Below the pieces are notes generated by a model that did not search any database, had not been told where the DNA came from, and saw only the letters and a program-made list of their open reading frames with translations. A program made the translations under genes and the position numbers. Source: an uncultured Bacteroidales bacterium (lineage in GTDB: Bacteria > Bacteroidota > Bacteroidia > Bacteroidales > ML635J-15). Taken from it: a DNA stretch of 64,000 bases. Below, in pieces: positions 9,319 to 16,259 of this stretch; positions within the stretch are counted from its first letter, which is position 1; the number at the start of each line of letters is the position of its first letter. Where the stretch lies: NCBI GenBank assembly GCA_937899245.1, contig CALDKB010000041.1:39238-103237 (forward strand), written 5' to 3'.

Positions 9319-9613
9319 TGTCCTTTCGTATTTTTAGTCGCTTTTGCCCTCACCTCGCATAAGCACAAAAGAAAAAGGCGGAACCGTTCGTTTTGTCGCT
9401 TACTAGCTTGTCGCGGTACCCCTACCTTTGTGTCTAATAAGCACGAATAGTTCACGCCTAAGCGTAAACTTCCGCAACCTATTCCGACACATTGTTTACT
9501 TTGGGGTGTTTCGACAAGCGGAATAAGAGCGTAAAGCTCAGAATGTTAATATTTTAAGTTGAGTTATATCATTTGTTTTTTGTTATCCTTATTATTCAGT
9601 TTATTATTTATTG
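9319..9613. other. Non-coding gap with an orphan promoter-like motif
   Basis: No credible gene is present. TACCTTTG at 9423-9430 matches the Bacteroidota -7 motif on the plus strand, but no plus-strand gene follows. A long-range inverted repeat TATTCCG ... CGGAATA lies within about 9480-9530. This could be a small RNA or a relic promoter. The upstream promoter of mod (minus strand) should also lie here but was not pinned down. Confidence 0.4.
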
Positions 9614-10972
9614 TTACAAAAATTCCCAATGTCCGCCTCGGGTTGGTCCAACATGCTGAACTATGTGGCGCATCTCGGCAAGTTCACGCTTTATGGTTTC
9701 CCGTCCAAGTCCCATTTTTTTTGCAATCGCAGTCAATGGTATCTTATTATCTGCTTTTATCAGATTTACAATGAGTTCGCGCCGTTTTTTGGTATCATTT
9801 TTGGTATCATTTTTGGTATCATTTTTGGTATCATTTTTAGGCTCATTTTTAGGCTCATTTTTAGGCTCATTTTTAGGCTCATTTTTAGGGACATTTTCAT
9901 TCGCTGGCATTACCAAATGAATGAAATGTTCCGAAAATTCGTATGCTTCACGGCCATACTTTCGCAGTATAACCGGCATGCCCGAACCCAACGCCTCTAC
10001 CATTTCAACATCACGGAAAACTCGCATCAGTTCCTTGTTGCGTGGAATGCTTACCCCACTAAAAAATTCATCTTTAGTCAAGCCAATAGGAATTGTTCCG
10101 TATGAGGTTATCTCAAGCCGATCGGAAAAAATCTCAAACTTGGGAGCAACCTCGTTAGTGTAGTCGTTGTGTACAATGGCGTTTATCACGGCCTCACGAA
10201 CAGCCAGCTTGTCCCACATCGGGGTGTCTTCCCTAAATTTTTCTGTCTTCCGGGTGAATATGTAGTTTTCGGTATTTAATTTATCTAGAACCAAATCGGT
10301 AGCCTTGAGCAAACTGCAATACCCGTATTCGTTGTTCGAAATCAAATCAAAACGCTCGGTTCCCGAATATTTGGCAACTTTTATCGAAACATTGTTTTCG
10401 TCGGCCAAAAGAAACGCTACATAATTGTATCTACCATCATCGGTAAGAAGGTCCAATGTCTGTTCAAATGCATTGTTCAGCACTAAACCCTTCGAATCAT
10501 AATAGATATGAAGCTGGCGGAATGTCAGTTTTTGCCGTGGTGACGGAATATTTCTCAACGAATTGCGTACCCTATGAGAGAAAAGGTCTTCAATCATAGC
10601 CGTCGGCATTGGTTCCGAAGCGGTTCCAACGCGAATGTAGCAACCACGCGTACTCATGCCATACTTTGTTTTGTAGTATGGCTTTTCCGTTCCCGACGCC
10701 AAAAAAATTTTAATCACATCGACACCATCAATATTCTCGACCAGAACATCAAACAAACCCATAGGCGACGGCTTGACATTCAGGCGAATCCTGTCCTTAA
10801 TCTTCAGAACGGCAGCGTCAATGTTGTCCACGCCAATAGGATGACCGTCCTTTTCGATACCGATATATATGATACCGCCTTCCCGATAATTAAGAAAAGA
10901 AATGACTTCCTTCTCAATATCAAGGTCATCAGTCAATTGGCTTTTAAATTCTATGCGGTTTGTTTCTACCAT
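9614..10972 (-). CDS. AlbA-type (Schlafen-like) ATP-binding regulator
   Basis: This 452-aa protein begins with an AlbA_2 domain: RIEFKSQLTDD, EVISFLNYREGGIIYIGI (residues 1-120). A GHKL-ATPase-like region follows (HNDYTN, LEITSYGTIPIG, ALGSGMPVI, about 260-345). Residues 360-395 are nine four-residue repeats, and the C-terminus is a helix-turn-helix (IPLTAIAKKMGLGRETIKREL). Relatives are annotated as putative transcriptional regulators or divergent ATPases and often sit beside restriction genes. It is on the same strand as mod but about 300 bp upstream, so it may be separately transcribed. Whether it controls the type III system is inference. Confidence 0.85.
   Translation of the reverse strand: MVETNRIEFKSQLTDDLDIEKEVISFLNYREGGIIYIGIEKDGHPIGVDNIDAAVLKIKDRIRLNVKPSPMGLFDVLVENIDGVDVIKIFLASGTEKPYYKTKYGMSTRGCYIRVGTASEPMPTAMIEDLFSHRVRNSLRNIPSPRQKLTFRQLHIYYDSKGLVLNNAFEQTLDLLTDDGRYNYVAFLLADENNVSIKVAKYSGTERFDLISNNEYGYCSLLKATDLVLDKLNTENYIFTRKTEKFREDTPMWDKLAVREAVINAIVHNDYTNEVAPKFEIFSDRLEITSYGTIPIGLTKDEFFSGVSIPRNKELMRVFRDVEMVEALGSGMPVILRKYGREAYEFSEHFIHLVMPANENVPKNEPKNEPKNEPKNEPKNDTKNDTKNDTKNDTKKRRELIVNLIKADNKIPLTAIAKKMGLGRETIKRELAEMRHIVQHVGPTRGGHWEFL
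9788..9895 (-). repeat. Nine-unit 12-bp coding tandem repeat
   Basis: On the coding strand there is one NVPK unit, then four NEPK units and four NDTK units, each 12 bp. They lie between the ATPase-like domain and the helix-turn-helix of the AlbA-type protein. A change in copy number would lengthen or shorten the linker without shifting the frame. The near-identity within each block of four suggests recent slippage or duplication. Confidence 0.95.
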
Positions 10973-11077
10973 TATAGCCGTGTAGTGTCCAAATTTATTT
11001 TACATCGCCAAAATTAGAAAAAATATTTCAATGCGATGATTTTATTGTTTGATTTTCGACAATATGTATTCGAAATA

Positions 11078-11086
11078 GGGGGGGGG
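11078..11086. repeat. G9 homopolymer
   Basis: Nine consecutive G residues lie in the intergenic region upstream of the M28 peptidase. Such a tract is prone to slippage or to sequencing and assembly error. Confidence 0.9.
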
Positions 11087-11093
11087 CAATGCG

Positions 11094-11177
11094 ATGTTGT
11101 CTGGATTTGTAACCTTCAGCTCACTGCTTAGGAACAACATTTAGCTCGTCGCCAAAGCAGTAAATACGACACAACAT
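11094..11177. repeat. Palindromic intergenic repeat element, copy 2
   Basis: It shares the 19-nt left end ATGTTGTCTGGATTTGTAA and the right end CACAACAT with the element at 4933-5037. The two ends form a short terminal inverted repeat (ATGTTGT/ACAACAT). The interior differs. With copy 1 it brackets the type III RM/AlbA block. Confidence 0.6.
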
Positions 11178-11220
11178 TAAAGTTTTTTCCCTTTAAAATA
11201 GCTCAAGAATAAAAAAATAG

Positions 11221-11228
11221 TATTTTTG
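11221..11228 (+). promoter_or_regulatory. Probable promoter of the M28 peptidase gene
   Basis: TATTTTTG fits the Bacteroidota sigma-70-type -7 consensus TAnnTTTG and lies 21 bp before the ATG at 11250. Confidence 0.6.
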
Positions 11229-11249
11229 CTCTAATAAAATCTTCAAACC

Positions 11250-12503
11250 ATGAACAACCTAAAAGATATTATAAAACGATCAATATTCGTATTGTATATA
11301 ATCTGTGGCATCGGAGAAGGCTTTCTTCATGCGCAAAATGATATTAATTTAGAATCTTTACTATCTCAGATAAATGCTGATAGTTTGCTTCGTACAGTCA
11401 CCGACTTGCAGAATTTTGGCAGTCGTTATGCTTTGCGCGACGGAGGCAGCCAACAAGTATCTGAATATTTGGTACGGCGTCTTCAAAATTACGGCATTAC
11501 AACAGAGGTTGACATCTTTCATAAGTCAGGGGATTTCTGGCTGACGGGCGCATACGATCAGCCCTTCTACAATGTCAAGGGTGTGTTACCTGCAGTGAAT
11601 GCCATAGACGACTCGCTAGTGTTGATAGGAGCCCATTTAGATGCCATTTCGTATGTCATAGATGTATATCCAGAACCACTAGAAAACGCTCCTGGTGCAG
11701 ATGATAACGCTTCGGGGGTGGCGGTGATGATTGAGATTGCACGAATTTGTCATGAGAACGGACTTTGCTTTCATCGCGATGTGCACTTTATGGCTTTTGA
11801 TGGTGAAGAATTGGGGTTGTTTGGCAGCTGTTACGATGCACAAAAACGTTACGATGAAGGTGATAAGATTGCACTAATGTTGAACAACGATATGGTAAGC
11901 TACCAGCCGGACGACAATTGGCGTATGATGTTGCATTGGTATCCAAATGCGCAAGATATTGCCAACCACGCCGCTGATATATGTACACAATTTACAAACA
12001 TCACGCCCGTAGTGCCGTCCGTTTCGGAAAATATTAATGCACAAAACAGTGACAGTTATGCATACTACCATTCGGGATTCAAAGCTGTATTTGCAATGGA
12101 GTACACAATTTCATTGTCATATCACAAGGACTACGATGTAGCCGATTCAAATAATTATGCCTATTTAGCAGATGTCGCACGTTATAATTTAGCGATGTTG
12201 AACGAATATGCGGGTTTGGATGATGCGTTAGGTGTAGAGACACATCAGACAGAAAATCAGATGTCGATTTCTCCGAATCCTGTCAGCGACAGGGCTATGG
12301 TATGGTGTCCTATACCAGAGAACTCAACGGCTGTCCTTACTATTACCGATATGACCGGACATGTTTTGCTTCAGCATAAAATTTTTGGACAGACTTGTGC
12401 CCACTATGAGGAAATGGATTTATCAGGACTCCCACCAGGAATCTATTTGTGCCAGCTTCGTACTAATGTATGGACTAACACTGTGAAAATAGTGAAACTA
12501 TAG
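11250..12503 (+). CDS. Secreted M28 family metallopeptidase with T9SS sorting domain
   Basis: The 417-aa protein starts with an N-terminal signal peptide ending near HAQN. The peptidase domain carries the M28 zinc-site motifs in order: GAHLDA (about 128-133), ADDNASG (about 150) and DGEELGLFG (about 184). It ends with a His-bearing SYHKDYD, consistent with a cocatalytic two-zinc aminopeptidase. The last 75 residues form a type IX sorting domain (ISPNPVSDRAMV ... GIYLCQL). It is therefore probably exported through the T9SS and acts outside the cell on peptides. It is monocistronic and convergent with tsaE. Confidence 0.92.
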   Translation: MNNLKDIIKRSIFVLYIICGIGEGFLHAQNDINLESLLSQINADSLLRTVTDLQNFGSRYALRDGGSQQVSEYLVRRLQNYGITTEVDIFHKSGDFWLTGAYDQPFYNVKGVLPAVNAIDDSLVLIGAHLDAISYVIDVYPEPLENAPGADDNASGVAVMIEIARICHENGLCFHRDVHFMAFDGEELGLFGSCYDAQKRYDEGDKIALMLNNDMVSYQPDDNWRMMLHWYPNAQDIANHAADICTQFTNITPVVPSVSENINAQNSDSYAYYHSGFKAVFAMEYTISLSYHKDYDVADSNNYAYLADVARYNLAMLNEYAGLDDALGVETHQTENQMSISPNPVSDRAMVWCPIPENSTAVLTITDMTGHVLLQHKIFGQTCAHYEEMDLSGLPPGIYLCQLRTNVWTNTVKIVKL

Positions 12504-12535
12504 GATGTTTGTGGATTTTGCAATAGCGCGAATCA

Positions 12536-12958
12536 CTATGTCTTCCGCACCTCTATCGTCCTAATTTGCTTATCGTCTTGTGTGATAAACACTTTGGTTA
12601 TTCCGTCGGGCAGGATGTGGTCGATTTTTTCCGACCATTCCATGAAGATGTAGGCTCCGCTTTCAAGGTATTCCTCGAAGCCCATGTCGTAAACTTCGCG
12701 AAGATCGTCGATGCGGTAGAAGTCGAAATGGAAAATCTGTCCGTATTTCTTTGAGTAGTATTCGTTTACGATGGCAAAGGTTGGGCTGGTGATTTCGTCC
12801 TCGACTTCCATTTCGCGGCAAAGTTCCTTTAGAAAAGTCGTTTTACCAACGCCCATTTCACCGTAAAAGGCGAAAATTTTTTCGTCGCCGACGTATTCGA
12901 GGAATTTCTTGGCGGCTGGACGAAGTTCATCAAGGTTTTTTACAATAATTTCGCACAT
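12536..12958 (-). CDS. tsaE: TsaE, ATPase of tRNA t6A biosynthesis
   Basis: This 140-aa P-loop protein has Walker A GEMGVGKTT at residues 34-42. The TsaE family motifs SPTFAIVNEY, FHFDFYR and FMEWSEKI follow. TsaE works with TsaB, TsaC and TsaD to make N6-threonylcarbamoyladenosine at position 37 of ANN-decoding tRNAs. It is the last gene of a minus-strand operon, 10 bp after the transketolase-like gene. Its length is normal for the family. Confidence 0.95.
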   Translation of the reverse strand: MCEIIVKNLDELRPAAKKFLEYVGDEKIFAFYGEMGVGKTTFLKELCREMEVEDEITSPTFAIVNEYYSKKYGQIFHFDFYRIDDLREVYDMGFEEYLESGAYIFMEWSEKIDHILPDGITKVFITQDDKQIRTIEVRKT

Positions 12959-12968
12959 GGTCGTATTA

Positions 12969-13913
12969 TTATCGTCTTATAAATTCGATTGCCTTTACTG
13001 TGATTGCTTCTGCGTCAAGTCCGAACTTGTGCAGTAGTTCCTTCGGAGAGCCAGATTCACCAAAGCAGTCGGGTATTCCTATTATTTTTAGTGGAGTAGG
13101 GCGGTTCTCTCCTAAAACTTCAGCAACAGCACCTCCAAGTCCGCCTGTAATTTGGTGTTCTTCAATGGTAATGATTCTGCCAGTTTCGTTAGCAATGTCA
13201 ACTATGGCTTTCTTGTCAATTGGCTTTATTGTATGAATATTCATTACAGAAGCCGAAATTCCTTGTGATTCAAGTCGTTCTGCGGTTTCTAGGGCTGTCC
13301 ATACCATCGATCCTGTCGCAATGATGCCTATGTCTTTGCCGTGCTTCAGCCATTGTGCCTTTCCAATTTCAAACTTGTCGTCCTTGCTCGAGAAGTTCGG
13401 AACTGGTTCTCGTCCGTAACGGATGTAGCATGGTGAATTTAGGTCGTTTATGGCGGCAATAGTTGCAAGATATGTCTGGTTTTCGTCGCATGGGCTTATT
13501 ACGGTCATGTTTGGCATTGCCCGCATAATGGCGAGGTCCTCGAGCGCTTGGTGTGTTGCACCGTCGGGACCAACGGAAATGCCAGCGTGTGCGCCACCGA
13601 TTATGACATGCAAATTGTTGTAGCAAATGGAAACTCTAATTTGGTCGATGCACCTAAGCGCTGAAAAAACGGCGTAGGTTGAGAATGCTGGAACTTTTCC
13701 CGCAAGTGCAAGTCCGGCGGCAGTTGCGGCTGCATTTTGTTCTGCAATTCCCATCGAGAAGAATCTGTCTGGGTGGTTTTCCTTGAAAAAGTTCATGCCG
13801 ACTGAATTTGTAATGTCGAGTCCGAGACAAACTATGCGCTTGTCGGTGTTTGCTACGTCGGAGAGAGCTTTCCCGAAGCCGTTTTTGGCATTTGTTATTT
13901 CTACTTGCTGCAT
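12969..13913 (-). CDS. Transketolase C-terminal subunit
   Basis: This 314-aa protein corresponds to the pyrimidine-binding and C-terminal domains of transketolase. Seen motifs are SMGIAEQNAAATAAGLA (with the cofactor-activating Glu), GAHAGISVGPDGATHQALED and the C-terminal domain IIATGSMVWTALETAERL ... TIEEHQITGGLG. Many bacteria and archaea split transketolase into two adjacent genes. Here the N-terminal, thiamine-diphosphate-binding half is absent: the upstream neighbour is a polyprenyl synthase. It must pair with a subunit encoded elsewhere if it functions as a transketolase. A DXS-like or other thiamine-enzyme subunit is a less likely alternative. Confidence 0.88.
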   Translation of the reverse strand: MQQVEITNAKNGFGKALSDVANTDKRIVCLGLDITNSVGMNFFKENHPDRFFSMGIAEQNAAATAAGLALAGKVPAFSTYAVFSALRCIDQIRVSICYNNLHVIIGGAHAGISVGPDGATHQALEDLAIMRAMPNMTVISPCDENQTYLATIAAINDLNSPCYIRYGREPVPNFSSKDDKFEIGKAQWLKHGKDIGIIATGSMVWTALETAERLESQGISASVMNIHTIKPIDKKAIVDIANETGRIITIEEHQITGGLGGAVAEVLGENRPTPLKIIGIPDCFGESGSPKELLHKFGLDAEAITVKAIEFIRR

Positions 13914-13918
13914 ATCTT

Positions 13919-14893
13919 TTAGTTTTCGCGTGCTATAATATAATTGGTGAGTTGCATTAGAAGGTCCTTGTATTTGCAGTTTTCAAGCTCGCTGATTTCT
14001 TTTGCGACTTCATCTTTCATTTGCCTGATAATTTTTTCGCTGTCGGAAATTCCTTTGTGTGAAACAACAAGATCTCTAATTTCCTCGATATTCTCCATTG
14101 TGCGTTCTGCCTTCCAAAGTTCTGTCAACTTTTGTCTGTTGCTGTCCGACATGTTTTTCAATGCGCAGATTAGGGGCTGTGTGATTTTGTTTTCCTTTAT
14201 GTCGTTCCCCGAGTCTTTGCCTGTTGAGTGGCTTGTATAATCGAGAATGTCGTCCTTAATCTGGAAAATATAACCGATTTTTTCTCCTATGCTGCCTATT
14301 GTGTCAATTTGCTCTATGCTGGCATTGGCTGTAACAGCACCAATTTTAAGGCAGGCGGAAATCAGCGATGCTGTTTTCTTGAAAATTATATTGTAGTATT
14401 TTTCTTCGTCCGCTTGGAAATTCGTTTCGTTAAGTTGCTGAAGTTCTCCTTCGCTCATGTCGCAGATTACCGGAATCATCATTTCAAGGATTTTGTATTC
14501 CTTGCGGTCGGTTGCGAGTTTTAGCGCTTTTGCAAAAAGATAGTCGCCGGTTAGGACTGCAGTCTTGTTGCCTTCGGCCATGTTGAGCGATGGTTTGTTG
14601 CGGCGTATTTCGGCTTCGTCAACTACGTCGTCGTGGGCTAGGGTGGCGTTGTGTAGAGTTTCGACGATTACGGCGGCATCGTGTGTTCTCTGTGTTATTT
14701 CACCAAACATTTTTGCCGACAGATATACGAGCAATGGTCTTATTCGTTTGCCTTTTGCGTCGAAAACATATTTCATGAGGCTGCCGAATTTGCTGCTGTC
14801 GGAGCAAACCATATCGTCGAGTCGTCTTTCAAACTCGGCAATGTCTATTCCCGCGTGCTTGGCAATATTGTTGAAGTCTGGCAAACCTTTCAT
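13919..14893 (-). CDS. ispB: Trans-polyprenyl diphosphate synthase
   Basis: With the ATG at 14891-14893 the protein has 324 aa. The first aspartate-rich motif is HDDVVDEAEIRRNKPS (near residue 87) and the second is KDDILDYT (near 215). Both coordinate magnesium for chain elongation from farnesyl or geranyl diphosphate with isopentenyl diphosphate. In Bacteroidota the product is probably the side chain of menaquinone. A GTG at 14926 would add 11 residues, but it lies inside the terminator hairpin of tRNA-Arg, so I prefer the internal ATG. It heads the ispB-tktC-tsaE operon (6-bp gap to the next gene). Confidence 0.9.
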   Translation of the reverse strand: MKGLPDFNNIAKHAGIDIAEFERRLDDMVCSDSSKFGSLMKYVFDAKGKRIRPLLVYLSAKMFGEITQRTHDAAVIVETLHNATLAHDDVVDEAEIRRNKPSLNMAEGNKTAVLTGDYLFAKALKLATDRKEYKILEMMIPVICDMSEGELQQLNETNFQADEEKYYNIIFKKTASLISACLKIGAVTANASIEQIDTIGSIGEKIGYIFQIKDDILDYTSHSTGKDSGNDIKENKITQPLICALKNMSDSNRQKLTELWKAERTMENIEEIRDLVVSHKGISDSEKIIRQMKDEVAKEISELENCKYKDLLMQLTNYIIAREN

Positions 14894-14919
14894 TTCGCGT
14901 ATTTTGTTTCTAAACGAAA

Positions 14920-14942
14920 AAAGCACTGGAAACCAGTGCTTT
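14920..14942 (-). terminator. Terminator hairpin after tRNA-Arg
   Basis: The perfect stem AAAGCACTGG / CCAGTGCTTT with a 3-nt loop lies just 3' of tRNA-Arg on the minus strand and is followed by four T. It overlaps the upstream alternative GTG start of the polyprenyl synthase. Confidence 0.7.
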
Positions 14943-14945
14943 CAG

Positions 14946-15019
14946 TGATCCAGACGGGATTCGAACCCATGGCCTACGGCTTAGAAGGCCGTTGCTCTAT
15001 CCAGCTGAGCTACTGGACC
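14946..15019 (-). tRNA. tRNA-Arg (anticodon UCU)
   Basis: On the minus strand the acceptor GGTCCAG pairs with CTGGATC (one G-U). The D arm is GCTCAGCTGGATAGAGC. The anticodon stem ACGGC/GCCGT holds the loop CTTCTAA, giving anticodon TCT. The T arm is GGGTTCGAATCCC. CCA is not encoded. Confidence 0.95.
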
Positions 15020-15088
15020 ATCATTTTTCGGACTGCAAAAGTATAACTATTTTGTCGAAGGCGCAAATTTTTTTGAAAAAAAATATTG

Positions 15089-15130
15089 GCCGGTCTATTA
15101 ATCGGTCGACCAGTAGACCACCAAACCGGC
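15089..15130. repeat. Nested palindromes upstream of tRNA-Arg
   Basis: GCCGGT ... ACCGGC (15089-15094 with 15125-15130) encloses GGTCTA ... TAGACC (15092-15097 with 15114-15119) and a central GGTCGACC (15104-15111). No gene is present. It could be a cruciform-forming element or protein-binding site in the gap between the divergent tRNA-Arg and Gfo/Idh-like genes. Confidence 0.5.
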
Positions 15131-15204
15131 AGAATGACCAACTGTTGACAAGCCGTTTTTCCGTTTAACATTAAGCAGTTGAAAAAACTGACACATAATT
15201 TATT

Positions 15205-15223
15205 TTTCGCTTTGAAAGCGAAA
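15205..15223 (+). promoter_or_regulatory. Palindromic operator candidate
   Basis: The 19-bp palindrome TTTCGCTTT-G-AAAGCGAAA abuts the -7 box of the following gene and would cover its -33 region. Its position suggests binding by a dimeric repressor or activator. Confidence 0.55.
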
Positions 15224-15231
15224 TAATTTTG
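15224..15231 (+). promoter_or_regulatory. Probable promoter of the Gfo/Idh-like gene
   Basis: TAATTTTG fits TAnnTTTG, 19 bp before the ATG at 15251 and directly next to the palindrome at 15205-15223. Confidence 0.6.
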
Positions 15232-15250
15232 TAACGATAAAATTCATCAA

Positions 15251-16195
15251 ATGATAAGAACAGGCGTTTACGGCAATATCAACCCATACACCGACGGCAT
15301 AGTTGAGAACATTCTCGATGTCGCCGAACTCGATGTAGTTGGAACTTATTCGCCAGCGCACGAAAATAAAGTGCCGTCGAGGCTGAATCTGCCGGAATTT
15401 GATGAAGAGAGCACTTTCCTGAAAAATGTTGATGCTGTCATTGCTGTGTCGCCAATTGCAAATTTGGACGACATAAAAACTCTTGTCAAGTCGTCGAAGC
15501 ACGTTTTTTTCGAGCCGACATCTTCGTATTGCAGCAATGATGTCTCGAAGCTTTCAAGCATTGTCGACGAGGCAAACGTGAAAGTGCAGGCCGGATTCCA
15601 TCATCGTTTCAACAATACTTTTCTGTCGGCAAAACCGTTCATCGTTTCCCCGCGGTTCATACAGTCGATGAATTTCAAGCGCTATGATGTCAAGAGCGAG
15701 TTCTGCTCAGTTTTGATGGACATGCTGATAAACGATGTCGACATTGTGCTTAGCGTTGTCAAGTCGAATGTCAAGAACATTTATGCAAACGCTTCGTCGA
15801 TAAAGTCCCGCACGCCAGATATCATCAATGCGCGCATCGAATTTTATAATGGTTGCGTGGCTCATTTTACCGCTGGCAGAATTGCTGTTGAGGACTCTCA
15901 CAACATGACATTCTATTGCCGAGATAGCTACACCAATATAGATATGCTTAACAATAAGGCCAACTTGATAAAGAAACGTGCCGAAGGCGAAGAGACGACT
16001 TTCTTCCAGACTGCGGTGGGCGACTTGTCTGTCGAGCCGATTATGGTAAAGCCTAACAATGTTTATTTTGACGAGTTTTCTTCGTTCGCAAAGTCTATCC
16101 TTTATAACAAGTCGCCAGAAGTCAACGTCGACACCATACTCAAGACCTACGATGTCGTTAAGAAAATTAAGGAAAAGATAACGTTAAGTTTCTAG
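15251..16195 (+). CDS. Gfo/Idh/MocA-like protein with degenerate active site
   Basis: This 314-aa protein follows the layout of Gfo/Idh/MocA oxidoreductases. It has an N-terminal Rossmann-like half (VDAVIAVSPIANLDDIKTLV, then HVFF) and a C-terminal alpha/beta half (VQAGFHHRFN, DMLINDVDIVLSV, where D and H normally face the substrate). The nucleotide-binding GxGxxG is reduced to GVYGNINPY. The usual EKP motif with the catalytic lysine reads FEPTSS, so the lysine is missing. Catalysis by the canonical mechanism is therefore doubtful. It may be a divergent dehydrogenase or a non-catalytic paralogue. It is monocistronic, behind its own promoter with a palindromic operator candidate. Confidence 0.7.
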   Translation: MIRTGVYGNINPYTDGIVENILDVAELDVVGTYSPAHENKVPSRLNLPEFDEESTFLKNVDAVIAVSPIANLDDIKTLVKSSKHVFFEPTSSYCSNDVSKLSSIVDEANVKVQAGFHHRFNNTFLSAKPFIVSPRFIQSMNFKRYDVKSEFCSVLMDMLINDVDIVLSVVKSNVKNIYANASSIKSRTPDIINARIEFYNGCVAHFTAGRIAVEDSHNMTFYCRDSYTNIDMLNNKANLIKKRAEGEETTFFQTAVGDLSVEPIMVKPNNVYFDEFSSFAKSILYNKSPEVNVDTILKTYDVVKKIKEKITLSF

Positions 16196-16226
16196 CCTAA
16201 AATTTTGGCGGTTCGTCGATTCTTTT

Positions 16227-16234
16227 TATCTTTG
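16227..16234 (+). promoter_or_regulatory. Probable promoter of lipoprotein 1
   Basis: TATCTTTG fits TAnnTTTG, 25 bp before the GTG at 16260. Confidence 0.55.
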
Positions 16235-16259
16235 TTGCGATAAATGAATTTTTTATAAA

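Noticed and set aside
9786..9895. The 12-bp array considered as a CRISPR or intergenic satellite
   Set aside because: It has no spacers, the units are contiguous and it lies in frame within a gene, so it is a coding tandem repeat.
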